Origin: Macrotrachela quadricornifera
Lineage: Eukaryota > Rotifera > Eurotatoria > Philodinida > Philodinidae
Assembly: GCA_022393335.1 (NCBI GenBank)
Contig: JAJEKB010021601.1
Location: forward strand, 1,144,625-1,208,624
Direction: 5' to 3'
DNA length: 64,000 bases
Shown in pieces: positions 34,240 to 46,700 of the stretch. The position numbers were made by a program, and so were the translations under genes. Position 1 is the first letter of the stretch. Every line of letters begins with the position of its first letter. Below the pieces are notes generated by a model, which worked only from the letters and a program-made list of their open reading frames with translations, was not told the origin of the DNA and did no database searches.

Positions 34240-37200
34240 ATGTCATTACGAAGTAGTTCAATAGAATTAAATGAAAATAAATCTGCATCATCATTAACAA
34301 AATTAATTCTTTTATCATCACGAACAATTCGGTAATTATTTACTTTTAAATAAATGAAATAAAACCATTTTTTTTGTTAATAAAATAGATATACAATACG
34401 TACACGATGTTGTTATTGTATTCCAGTAATTCTATGTGAATTAATATTTCCATTATTAATTATTGGAATAATTATTTGTGTTTCACATTATTTATTAAGT
34501 GATTCAAATACTACTAATAATAATTTATTTAATTTCGATGAAAATGAAACATGTTCACAATATTCATCAGAATATAATTTAAATAAAAATGAAATATTTT
34601 ATTTTGAAAATAATTGTTTAAATATATTTAATGATATATTTATTAATAAATATTCTAAAATAAATATTATTATTCGTTATTTAAATAATAATTCAAATAT
34701 AATTAATAAATTAATTGAAAATTTAAAGAATCATTTAATACAAGATAAATGCTTTTTATATGAAAAATTAAATATTATTATTTGGAATAATATATCAGAA
34801 AATGATAATTCAATTTTATTTAATAAACCAAATTTTTTTAATTTAATTATTCATATTAATGAATTATATTTAAAAAAATTTGATTATGATATTATTATTG
34901 AAATACCTCAAATAAAAAATTTTAAAGATAAATTAATTATTAAAATTGATAATTCATTTTTACAACGACATCAACATCCATCCGAACAAATTGTATTGTA
35001 AAACATGATCTATAAGAGATTGTTAAAGTGTATAGAAGGAGAAATTTGAACCCATTTCCCCACAGACCATAGCCGTTACTTCAATTAATTATATCATCCA
35101 TTATAGACCGGCTCTCGGAGTGAACGTTGGGGAACTAGTAAAAATATCTCTGGAGTATATCGTCTTTCACATTTTAACCTTTTGATGATCGAATTTTTTT
35201 TTTTGCTATATTAAATTCAAGTAAATTATTAAATTAGCTTTTTTTTAGACATAGGGACCAGCGACGGGTTTAGAGAGATAAGTTATGCACTGTAAATTCA
35301 GTTTCTTTAGGAGATATAACATTCAGGGAAAGAGAAGAGTAAAAAATAATTATATTGTTCCACCAGCTTTTCTTTTTATATTAATTAATTAATTAATTAA
35401 AAATTTCTTTATTTAGAATATATTTAAAAGAAAATCTCCACCATTTATAAATATAAAAATGTTTATTGATTTAATTGGTATAAATACAATATTAAATGCA
35501 GATGATAGAAAAATTTCTTTAATAAATTCTTATACAATAAGTTGTACATCATATCGTTATCATAAAACAATTCCAACACGATGGTCTTATATTTTAATGG
35601 AATTAACATTATCAATAACATATCTTTTTTTTTATTTTATTATTGTTAATTCAATTATTGAAGAAAATAATAAAAAAGTTAAAGAAATTCTTAAAATAAT
35701 TCATATTCAACCGATAATTAATTATTTTGCATGGGCTTTAAGATCGTTTTTTATTCTATCATTTATTACTTTTTCCATTACAGGTAAATTCAATATTCGA
35801 AATATCAAATTTCTTCTTTTTATATATAGAAATTTTTACAATATATTCTTGCTTTTCTTTTCGTATTTGAGAATTGTTTTAATATTTTACAAAAAATCTT
35901 TATGTTTTCAAAATATCATAGATATAACTGGTTGACCAGAATGAATGTCCACATTTTGCATTGTAATTCCCCATCTTTTTCGAATTGTTCTGTATAAATT
36001 TACAAGTTTTTCAAGCTGCATCGTGTATTTTACTTTGATTTTATATTTTAATAAAATATATCAGTTGATAAATAAAAAGATACGTATTAGTAGTGTACCA
36101 AAAAGTCAAATTTTGTGGACTTTGTAAACGAAAAATTAATACTAGAAAAAAGCTATCGTATGTGGCTTGTAAAGCTTTTCGCGCTGCTTCTTTTGGTGTA
36201 TTTTGTCTTTTTTTAAATAAAAGATTTGAGATAGAAAGTAAGAAAAAAAGTCTTTCATAACATCAAAATTTTGTCGCTCAAAATTGACTTGATTTTGAAA
36301 GCGAAAAGTGTAGTGAGAGAAAAATCGGTTTTATGTAAATTATAGTTTTTTATGATATGGTATATTTCGGTTTTTTTTTTAAATGAAAGATATTAGATGG
36401 ATGAAGGAAAAAACTAAATTGATATTATGTCAGAAAATATATCGTATTTTCATGATTAAAATCTGATCCTTCAAAGATTTCACCGTTTTCAAAGCAAGAG
36501 ATGCAGCTATGAAAAAGGCGATCGTAGCTTTTCACAGCGAATGTTTTCATATATTTTGTTTTTCTGATACAATCTACTAGATTATTGAAAATTACAATGC
36601 AAAGCATGGTCATTCATTATGGTCAATCCGTTATCCCCTCGATTGTAGTCAGGATCTTAATCCAGAAAATTGACAGTGTGTTTGTCCGCACTTCTGATTG
36701 GTTCATTTTATTAAATACATCTCCTACAGAACTTATAGATATTCAAGTGATGTCCAATGGAATATCCTTGAATGCTCAACTTCTATACTAGAGAGGTACC
36801 CTCGGGTCCCCAAGTACTACACTAAAGATGTGCCCTTGTTTCCTTGATTGTCGTTAGGATCTAAACTTTGCAATTGAGTGTGTGTTTCTTCGCAGTAGCG
36901 AACTCAATCAATCAGATTTTAGCAACCCTAGAAAGATAGAAGAATAAACTGTTGCAGGTCACGGGACCTAGTGGATAGCTCTGATTCACGCTACTTGTTT
37001 AAATATATATGTGAAATGATGAAGATATGTATAAGATATAAGATATTGTAAAAATAAGAAAATTTATTTAATTTAATTTATAATTATAAAATAATTGATA
37101 TAAAAAGGTTTATGGAAAATATCAATTGGTGGATGGATTGTATTTGAATATGTATCATCATCAATATTAATAATTGTATTTTTACTATTAAATATTCAAT

Positions 37201-40200
37201 TAATATCATATTCAATATTAATGGGACAATTATTTACTTCATTTACTCGTTTATTTCTTTTAACAATAATAATATGGATAATAATGAATATATTAGCATA
37301 TAAAGATTTTAATCAAATATATCAAATAATATTTATTTTAAATCCGTATTTTTCGTTAATTTATATACTTCGTCATTTATATCTTCATGAAAGATCAATG
37401 AATAATGTTAATTTATATAAAAGACTTTATAAATGGTCACCTTTATTTTTAACTATATTATTTATTATGTTATTATCAATTCCATTTTATTGGATATTTA
37501 TTTGGTATATTGAAAAAATTTATCCTGGTAACAACAAAAAAAAACGAATTTTTCTTTTTTACCAATGAATAAAAATCTAAAATATTTAAAAGGACAATAT
37601 GGAATTGGTTTATCATGGAATTTTCCATTTTCAAAAGAATATTGGATATCAAATGAAAATAAATCAATTTTATCTAATGAAAGTTTAAAATCTATTTCAG
37701 ATAATTATCAAAATACTAATGAAAATTCTAATTCAATAATTGTTAAAATTGATTCACTTATTAAATATTTTCCTAAAACAAATCGAACTGTTGTTAATAA
37801 TGTTTCATTTAATTTATATGAAAATCAAATAACTGCATTACTTGGACATAATGGAGCTGGTTTGTTATATAGAATTATAATGAGATTTGAACAAAATTAT
37901 TTTAGATGAAGCTGGTTTTTGTTTAGGTAAAACAACAATAATGAATATGCTTTGTGGAATATATGAACAAACTGATGGATCAATTAAAATATATAATTAT
38001 GATACACGAGAATATATTGATTATTTACGTCAATTTATATCTTATTGTCCACAACGTATGTATATGATTTTTATTTTTATTTTTTATAATAATGAAACTG
38101 AAGATATTTAAGATGATATCTTATTTGATTTATTAACGGTTGAAGAACAAATTGAATTTCATGCAATAGCACGAGGTTTGAAGAATTTATTTATTTTATA
38201 TTAAGAAAATTAATAAGATAAAAAAAAACGTAGGTTATTCGAATGATAAAGAATATATTTGTACAAATCTTCTTGAAGAAGTTAATTTAATAAATTATCG
38301 AAATGTACTTTGTAAAAATTTATCTGGTGGAATGAAAAGACGTTTATCAATAGCATGTGCTTTTATTGGAAATACAAAACTTGTTTTACTTGGTAAAATT
38401 TTATTCAGAAATTTAATCAGAATGAGGAAATACTTTATTTTAACTTTTTGTTTGTTGATGAGTGGTGTCACATATCCAGGATTTTGGGGATGCCACACTC
38501 ACACCAGGGAGATGCGGTCGTTTGTCATCGGAGATGTAAAATTTTCGCTAGAGATGCACATTCCTCACCCGCATCTACTGTGAAAGATACGGCATCTCCA
38601 AAATCCTGGATATGTGACACTACTGGCCAGGACGGAAATTTCGAGAGAATCTTTTTAAAGTTCGAAAAAAATCAGGTATTGAGTTTTACATAGGACTATT
38701 CTATGTCGAAGATTTCGAAGCCCGAATCCATGCACTTCCGGATGGGATCTGCAGGAAAACACCGAAATGTCGGATAGTTCATCCTGGGAATGGGGAAGGA
38801 CTGAAAAGTTGACCTTATACAGACATGTGCTTTCATGCTGTTCTGAACCGAATGTTCCTTCTATATCTCTATAGAACAATAAAAAGATAATTTTTTTCCA
38901 CTATAATATAACTATATTGAGGGTTCAGAAGCTCCATTTTAGTGATCAGTTCCATCTCATATTGGAAAAAAACTTTCCTCGGTTTCTAAGGGTTAATAAG
39001 TACTTATTATGAACAAATTTGTGAGAATATTATTGTTGTTTGATTGATCTAATAATACTAATAAATTTTAGATGAACCATCAAGTGGTCTTGATCCAATA
39101 AATCGTCGTCTTCTATGGTATTTTACATAAATATAATTTATATATAAAATAAACTATATAATTAAAAAAGGACATGGATTCGTTCAATGAAAGAAAATCG
39201 TACAATATTATTATCAACACATTTTTTAGAAGAAGCTGATGCATTATCTGATAGAATAATAATATTATCAAATGGAAAAATATGTGCAAATGATACATCA
39301 ATTGAATTAAAAAAATTTTATGGTACTGGTTATAAATTAATTATAAATACAATAAATGAAGATAATAATATAAATATATGTAATATTGTTAAAAAATATT
39401 TTTCAAATTCAATTTTAGAAATTGAAACAAATAATCAATTAATTATTCAAACAAATGAAAATTCATCGAAATTATTTATTCAACTTTTAAATCAACTTGA
39501 TACTCTTAAAGAAAAGAAAATTATTTTAAATTATGGTTTATCAAATACAACATTAGGTTAGAGTCTTTTTTTTTTCTAAAATAATATCTTTTTTTTTGTA
39601 TTATTAAAATAGAAGAAGTTTTTCTTCGTATAACAACTGATGAAAATGAAAATAAAGATGAATATGAAGAAAATAAATATTTAATTGAAGAAAATTGTTT
39701 TGAAATATTTAATAAAAAATTAATTGAAGAAGGTTGGAATTTTTATTTAAGTCAATATGAAGGTTTATTTATTAAATCAATTAAAATTGCATATAGAACA
39801 TGGAAATCTATTTTATTTATTTCTTTAATACCTTTTTTTATTCAATATTTTATTAATAATAATGATAAAAATTATGAAATTATATTTGATATTAACGATT
39901 GGTCTCATTTAAAAGAACAAAATGTTTTCATTGCATTTAATCCATATGAATATGATAAAAATTTTTTTAATCAAATTATTAATTTAACTAATCAACGTTC
40001 ACCATTAACACATATTCATATATTAAATAATATTACAAATATAGAAGAATTTAATCAATTATTTTTAAGTAATTATGATATAAGAGAATAGATGTGAATG
40101 AGTGTCAATATATTAAGGATGCAGAGTTGGTTATCGCGGTGCTACCGCCGTGGTAGTGGCGACAGGCTTTTTTAGAAATAAATTTTACTAAAGTCGCATT

Positions 40201-43200
40201 GTTTAGGAAATGTGATAATCAGAATTTGTCAAGTGCAGGACAAATACTATCTCGTTTCTTGCCATGTTGCACGCCTATACATTAATTATCTCTTTCAAAA
40301 ACATTTTTTGTTTTAAATAGTGCATCGTAAATCTGATGTGTATACATATTCCAATGAATATTTTGGTTTATTATTTGAAAGTAATGATAAAATATCAATA
40401 TTAACATCACATTTAATAATTGGTTATGAAGCATTTAGTTTTATATGTGAATATTTATGTCAAGGAGAATGTGATATAAAAACTCGATTAAAATTTCTTG
40501 AAAATCCACAAAATAAATTAAACAATAAAAATTTTTTATCATTTATTAAAAATTTTTCATTATTTAGTTGTTTTTATGGAATTCTTCCAGGAGAATTAAC
40601 AGAAATATATTTAATAACATATTATTTAATATATTTTTATATAAGTATATTAATAATAAGTGAAGAAAATGAATTAATTAAATTAATGAGAATATTTGGT
40701 TTACATCCAATTATATATTGGACATCAAGATATTTTTTTGATTTTATTTTATCAGGATTTTATTCTTTTTTTCTTTATTTTATTTATTCATTAAATGATC
40801 AAAAAGAATTTTATCAAAATAAATTAACATTTAATGAAATTATTTATAATAATAATCTTGAAATAAAAAATAAATTTTATCCATTTACATTAATTATATC
40901 TTTAACAATATTACCATTTATTTATCTTATTACAAGTTAGTACGAATTATTATTAAATATATCAGAGATGTTCATCATTGGTTAGTGGAACTTCAAAAAA
41001 ATTTTAACATGAATATTGGATTTCCTATCTCTTTATCACATACCATTATGATCTGAGCAAATGTCTTGGAGCACATTCGGATCATCTCTTCGCAGATGAC
41101 TGTCTTGATAACGATATCTCCGCGCGTGATAATAGAACATGTAGAAAAGGAAGAAATAAAGTATGTAAAATGTTTTTAGGAAGTTCCGAGTAGAAATTAG
41201 ACTAGGACACAGATGCCCATATGTATCGACGATGGACCTGTCTACACTAATTAAAGAAAAAGCGCATAAAGAAGTGAATCGAAAAAATATATAAGACAGA
41301 CTTAGGAAGATTACTCTTTGTTCACGACCTATTTTATTGGGATAACTTCAAAAAGGGAAAAAATGATTCACTAAGACACTACTTCAAACTGAGAAAGATG
41401 AAGAAGCTCATAATTAGATCAATATGAGCCTCTATGAACAAAGTAACTAGCGAAGAAAACCTCAGCGATGACGAAATGAATCAACTGCACCTTATACTTT
41501 ATCCAACCGATAAAAGATATTCATCGCGATAGACATCTCTGAGATATATATAGTAAAAGTGTTTAATATTTATTTTTTTTAATAAAAATAGAATTAATGA
41601 AGAATGATTTAATCGGTGGTTTATTAATATTCTTAATATTAATATTAATTGAATTCATTGATTTAATTCGAATAGTAATATTAATAATGATGAAAGGTTC
41701 ATCAGATGGAAAAATATTTTATTGGTTAATAAATATAATATTTCCATCATTAAATGTAAAACGTTTAATATCAATATTATTAAAAGATTCATCGAAATCT
41801 TTATGTAAATTAATTGAAAATGATAATGACATATTATCTAAAATAGGATTTATAAATGAAATAAAAGAAAAAGATTTTTTGATACATTGTTTATTATGTT
41901 TAATTCAAATAATAATTATATTTTTTATTCTTTATTTAATTGATACTGGTTTATTAAATGATAAAATAAATAAATATAAAAATTCTTCATTTAATTATCA
42001 ATTTAATGAAGATGAACTTGATGATGATGTTTATCAAGAACGAATATCATTAATATCAAATAAAGATTTATTAGATTATCCACTTGTTTGTGTTAATATT
42101 GTTAAAAAATATCCAAATAAAGATAATTTAGCTCTTAATCATCTTACTTTTCGAGTTAAACAAGGAGAATGTTTTGGTCTTTTAGGTTTTAATGGTGCTG
42201 GTACATATTTAATATTATTTTAAAATTTATATATATATATATATATATATATTTCGTTTTAAAAAGGTAAAACATCATTATTTAAAATAATTGTTGGAGA
42301 AGAAAAACCTACAAATGGTTTTATTTCAATAAATGGAAAATATTTTCATGGATTTTCTCGAGATATTGGTTATTGTCCTCAATATGATTGTATTCAAGAT
42401 AAATTAACTTTAGAAGATTATCTTTATTTATTTGGACGTTTAAGAGGAATTATTAATCAACATTTAAAAGAAATTATTGAAAATCTTTCACAAGTATTTT
42501 TACTTGATGTATTTATTAAACAATATGTTAAACAATTAAGTGGAGGAACTATTAGAAGAATGCATGCTGCTATTGCTTGTATTGGACCACCAGATATTAT
42601 TCTTTTAGGTTTGTCAAACATATCTCATAACTTGACTAGAAGGATAAATGTTCAGTCATTACCTTATTGGAAACATTTGCCGGATGGAATTCTTCTAAAG
42701 ATACAAATTCTCAGTTATAGGTCGATACATTCATAATAATTATGAGAGGAAGGTCCTGACACCTAGCAATTATCACACATATTTTTTATTCATTATCTGA
42801 TACACTTCAGGATCTGTGGATATCTCTATAGGATAGCCTTCATGGCTCAATTCAATCTCAAATATTTACCCATTCAAAAACAAAGAAAATTATCATAGAA
42901 ACTATATTCAATGGTTGAGATATACTTTCATATTTTATAGACATATATTGAACAATTCTTGATTAGTAGAATTAATCATTTTTGTCGATTAAAATTAAAT
43001 CTGTATTTATTTGAATTTAAATAGTTCAAGCAGTTCATATTAATTAATCGATTAATTTTTTTTAGATGAACCAACAACAGGTAATTAATATTTATTTAAT
43101 TGATTTATAAAAATAATTTAAAAAAACAAAAGGTGTTGATCCATATAGTCGTCGTCAAATGCGTAAAATTTTTGAATATGCTTTAAATAATAATATAACA

Positions 43201-43593
43201 ATGATTTTAACATCACATTCAATGGATGAATGTGAAATGTTATGTTCACGTCTTGGTATAATGTTCGAAGGACAATTTCAATGTTTAGGAAATATTCAAG
43301 ATTTAAAAACAAAATTTGGAAATAATTATTCAATAAATATTAAAATAAATTCAAATGATAATTATAAATATTTAATTGATTTATATAATTATTTAAAAAA
43401 TGAAATTAAAATTAAAATTTATCATCAAACAGAATCAACAATTATATTTCAAATTGATCAATTAATATCATCACCAGCAAAACTATTTTATTTAATTGAA
43501 TCAATTAAAGAAAAATTTTTTATTGAAACATATTCTATACAACAAATAACATTAGAACAAATTTTTATTTCTTTACAAAATTTAAATAATTAA
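34240..43593 (+). CDS. ABCA-type full-length ABC transporter, 16 exons, 1676 aa
   Basis: Exons: 34240-34331, 34389-34992, 35417-35783, 37108-37527, 37593-37859, 37927-38055, 38113-38175, 38234-38392, 39072-39117, 39171-39556, 39613-40068, 40321-40935, 41592-42200, 42267-42608, 43066-43080, 43133-43593. All are GT-AG, codon phase is kept at every junction, and the sum is 5031 nt. Layout: TM1, large loop, TM cluster, NBD1, second TM half, NBD2. NBD1 has Walker A GHNGAGKTT (about 576-584), Q-loop CPQHD, signature LSGGM, Walker B LVLLDEP and H-loop LSTH. NBD2 has Walker A GFNGAGKTS (about 1398-1406), CPQYD, LSGGT, IILLDEPTTGVDP and TSHS. The post-TM segment WYIEKIYPGQYG and the following WNFPFSKEYW are typical of the ABCA subfamily, which moves lipids across membranes. 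All catalytic motifs are intact, so it is probably functional. Exon 3's first codons and the long introns are the least certain. It is convergent with the TIR-WWE-ART gene, stops 124 bp apart. Confidence 0.88.
34993..35416. other. Enlarged ABCA intron 2 (424 nt)
   Basis: The donor GTATTG and acceptor TTTATTTAG join exons 2 and 3 in phase 0. The interior contains GC-richer foreign-looking sequence (CGGCTCTCGGAGTGAACG, GGGACCAGCGACGGGT) and an AATT tandem run just before the acceptor. An alternative is that exon 2 extends a few codons to the TAA at 34998. Confidence 0.5.
35784..37107. repeat. Enlarged ABCA intron 3 (1324 nt) filled with repeat monomers
   Basis: Variants of the conserved box (CTTTTCGCGCTGCTTCTTTTG near 36175; similar near 36010, 36345 and 36528) recur at 160-185 bp spacing, so this is a diverged tandem array of the roughly 200-bp monomer. 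Toward the right, copies of the GTACCCTCGGGTCCCCAAGT minisatellite unit (about 36796) and two GTCAGGATCTTAATCC-type phrases occur. Splicing across it restores a continuous ABCA frame (phase 1). Confidence 0.7.
38465..38620. mobile_element. 156-bp MITE inside ABCA intron 8
   Basis: The ends GTGTCACATATCCAGGATTT and AAATCCTGGATATGTGACAC are inverted, and the arms extend to about 30 bp with one mismatch (GGGGATGCC / GGCATCTCC). TA follows the right end. The left flank reads TG, so the duplication is imperfect. It accounts for part of the 679-nt intron. Confidence 0.75.
40936..41591. other. Enlarged ABCA intron 12 (656 nt) with possible retroelement debris
   Basis: Splicing (donor A|GTTAGT, acceptor AAATAG) keeps phase 1. 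Inside, a frame near 41050-41110 yields a stretch reminiscent of a reverse transcriptase: a GFPISLSHTI segment and, in another frame, HLFADDCLDNDI, resembling the (Y/F)xDD box. Composition is higher in GC than the exons. Evidence is weak and short. Confidence 0.3.
42609..43065. other. Enlarged ABCA intron 14 (457 nt)
   Basis: This intron lies between the Walker B strand (IILL) and the 15-nt exon encoding DEPTTG. The interior is non-coding. Around 42800-42850 phrases such as CAGGATCTGTGGATATC and CTCTATAGGATAGCC recall the minisatellite elements, but no complete element could be delimited. Confidence 0.5.
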
Positions 43594-43717
43594 TATTCTA
43601 TTAGATTTCTAACAAAATTCTTGCACAGTTTTTTTTTTATTAATTTTCAAAAATATTTTAGAACGTTCTAGAAGTTTTCATATAATAAGAGTATGTATAT
43701 CTCTCGAATGATAATGT

Positions 43718-46700
43718 TTATGCAGTTCTAGCATATGATAAGTGAATATTCCATTTGTTTTTTGTATCATCAAATACACATGATCGAATGGCGAATGAAA
43801 AATCAGGTAAAATGAGATACTCTTGTTCATTAGGATATTCGGATATGGGAGAGAGATCATAACCATCTTGACCACTTACATCAATCACAAAAATTACGTT
43901 ACCAAAATGCTCGGCTACAGCTTTATTTTGACATGTCTGTGTAAATGCAGGAAATTTCATCCATTCGAGTTTTTTTCCTGAAACTATGCATTTTTGACGA
44001 AATTTTTCAATATGATCATCGGATAAATTTGCTCCCATATAAACCGTTCTCTTCCCTGAGCCAAGCTGATGTTTTCCCAGTTGAGCAAGTAGAAAAGCAA
44101 ATGGGCCCAATGTCTCTATCTTATTTTTCCACACTGCTTCATGTTGCTCATCGCCCACAAGTTGCATGTATGTTCTTAATTCTTTGTAGAGAAATGATTC
44201 CATAGAATGCAAACGACCACAACATTTGTGAATATCATCTCGAGATCGATCTTTAACCTTTAATAGTTCTTTAGCTATCCATTCTGCGTCTTTACCTTTG
44301 CTTATAAGTTTACCTTCGATTAAAAGACCTTCAGCTGCTTTTTCGACTGCCATTCGTAAAGCGACATCGTCAGTTAATGGATTTTGAGAAGGAAGATGGT
44401 ATCCAAAATAACGACTAGTTGCAGCAATGAAACTATCCGATGACACTGGTATGAAGGGTGCTGATGGTAGAATACGTTTTGATGTGAATCTCGTTTGTAC
44501 AATCGATGCTTTTTCAATACCATCGACTACCCTTTTTATGACTCGTTGTTTCGACTTATCATAATTAGATATTTGGACGAGATTCTCTAGATCAATATGA
44601 TAATTATCAAGTAGCACATTAGGTAATTTCTTTTGATAGGCTTCTTCGATTTGCATGCTTTCTAAATCGGAATATGGATACCATTCAGCCAATTCTGAGT
44701 CAGACCATGGATCCTTATTTGAGTTCCACATCCATTTGATGTGTGAAGAACCTGAAATGATATCTTCGTTGTTTTCTCCTTTAACATAGATAACTCACGA
44801 ATCTCTTTTCTGTTCGTTATACATTTTACAACTGATTTCAATAATTATTCTGTTCCTATAATCCAGACGAGATAATCATATAATCATCTTAGAAGAGATC
44901 ATTAAGAATATTTTTAAAAAAGTTTGTTTTTTTTCTGTCTATGAATTATCTACATATATAAAGGGATTTATATTAATTATAAATATTGTCTCATTACTTT
45001 CGTTCAATGTAATCAAGATACACTATCAGCTAACGGTAAATTGAACACAATGACTCGGTCTCTCTCTTAGTAAAGAAACGTACCTGCTACAGTTTCCTGG
45101 TTGTTGTGCATCTTGTCTTTTATAACTTGAGAGACATGTTGAGAACTCGTTCCAGTGGGCCAGATGAGAGAAATTTGCTCGAGCACCAGAGCAGCTTTTT
45201 CTTCAAAGTTGTTATCTGTAACATCTCGTAGATCTACCATTAGTAGGCCAGCTGTGACTATACCTGAATATAATCAATAAATCGCATATAACTACTGTTT
45301 CAAGCTTGAATCATAATGGTAACGGTAACTCATATAATATATGTTTGGCAAATCCTTCTTTACTTACTTGCTCCTGATATTACAATGAATAACAATTCTT
45401 TTTCCAACACATATACGTGGGTCACTCCAAAAGTTTTGAGACCCGGCTCTTCTAAAGGGCGTAGTTCAAGTTTAAGTATTTTGTTATAATGCTTAGGCAT
45501 ATTTAGGAATATATGCAAAATTTCAGACTTCTAAGTCTTGTACTTTGCCGTAATCTACCATATCTTCTACTTGGGTAACATGCCATTTTCTATATGTTAC
45601 ATAATGGATGACTTACGATAAATGACAGAACTTTCAATTTCATATTTTCATCCTTACAAATATTTTATGAAAATAAAAACAAAATATACCAAGAGTTGCA
45701 GCGTGAAAAGCTCTATAATCTACAATATAAAACTTGTGGTGATTGTCTATTTTTTCTTTCAAAATCAAGAGTATTCTGAGTGACCAACTCTCAATTCTGC
45801 GATTCGTAGTTCAGAGAAGTTTCATTTTACTTTCAAGATAACAAAAACATAATTAAAATGAAACTATTTTTGTAAATTGTAGAGCTTTTCACGCTGCATC
45901 TTTCGGCATGTTCTATTTTTTGCCAAGAAAATGTCTTGAGTGATAAAAGGATGAAATACAAAAAAAGAACGTTTTCATTCGTGTAGAATTTCTTCATGCT
46001 AGAACATTTCTCTCTTACAATCTTGGTGTTTCTTAATAACAAAAGTTGCCTATATAATATAAACTGTTCTTTGTAAATTGTAGAGTTTTTCATGCTGCAT
46101 CTTGTGATGTGTTTTGTCTTTTTTTAAATAAAACTTATCAGATGATAAATAAGAAAAGAACACGTTCGCCGCATACCAGAAAAAAACACTTTTTTGCAAG
46201 TTGAAATTTAGTCGTTCAGAATTTTCTCGATTTTCAAAATAAAAAGTGCAACTTTAAAAGTAGCTGTCTTAAGTAAATTGTAGAGCTTTTCACGCTGCAT
46301 CTTATGGTATATTTTGTTTTCGTTTCACAGAAGATATTAGATAATACAAAGATGAAAGAAGAATAAAACGAAGTCGCCTTCTATCAAAAAATCTTGTTTT
46401 CGCAGCGTCTGAATTTGATTACTCAAAACTTTGTCGAGTTTTTAACGCAAAAAACTGCAACTGCAAAATTAGTTGTCCATCATAAATTATAGAGCTTTTC
46501 ACGCTGCATCTTTTAGTGTATTTTGAATTTTAATAAAATATATTTAGGAATTAAAAAATGAAATGCAAAGTTCTCTGATTTATGATGGATCATTCGTTGG
46601 CAAGTTACATACACTAAATATAAAAGCAATGATGACCCACAGCGAAGTACAAAACCTAGAAGTCTGAAACGTTACACACAATCCTAAATATACCTAAGCA

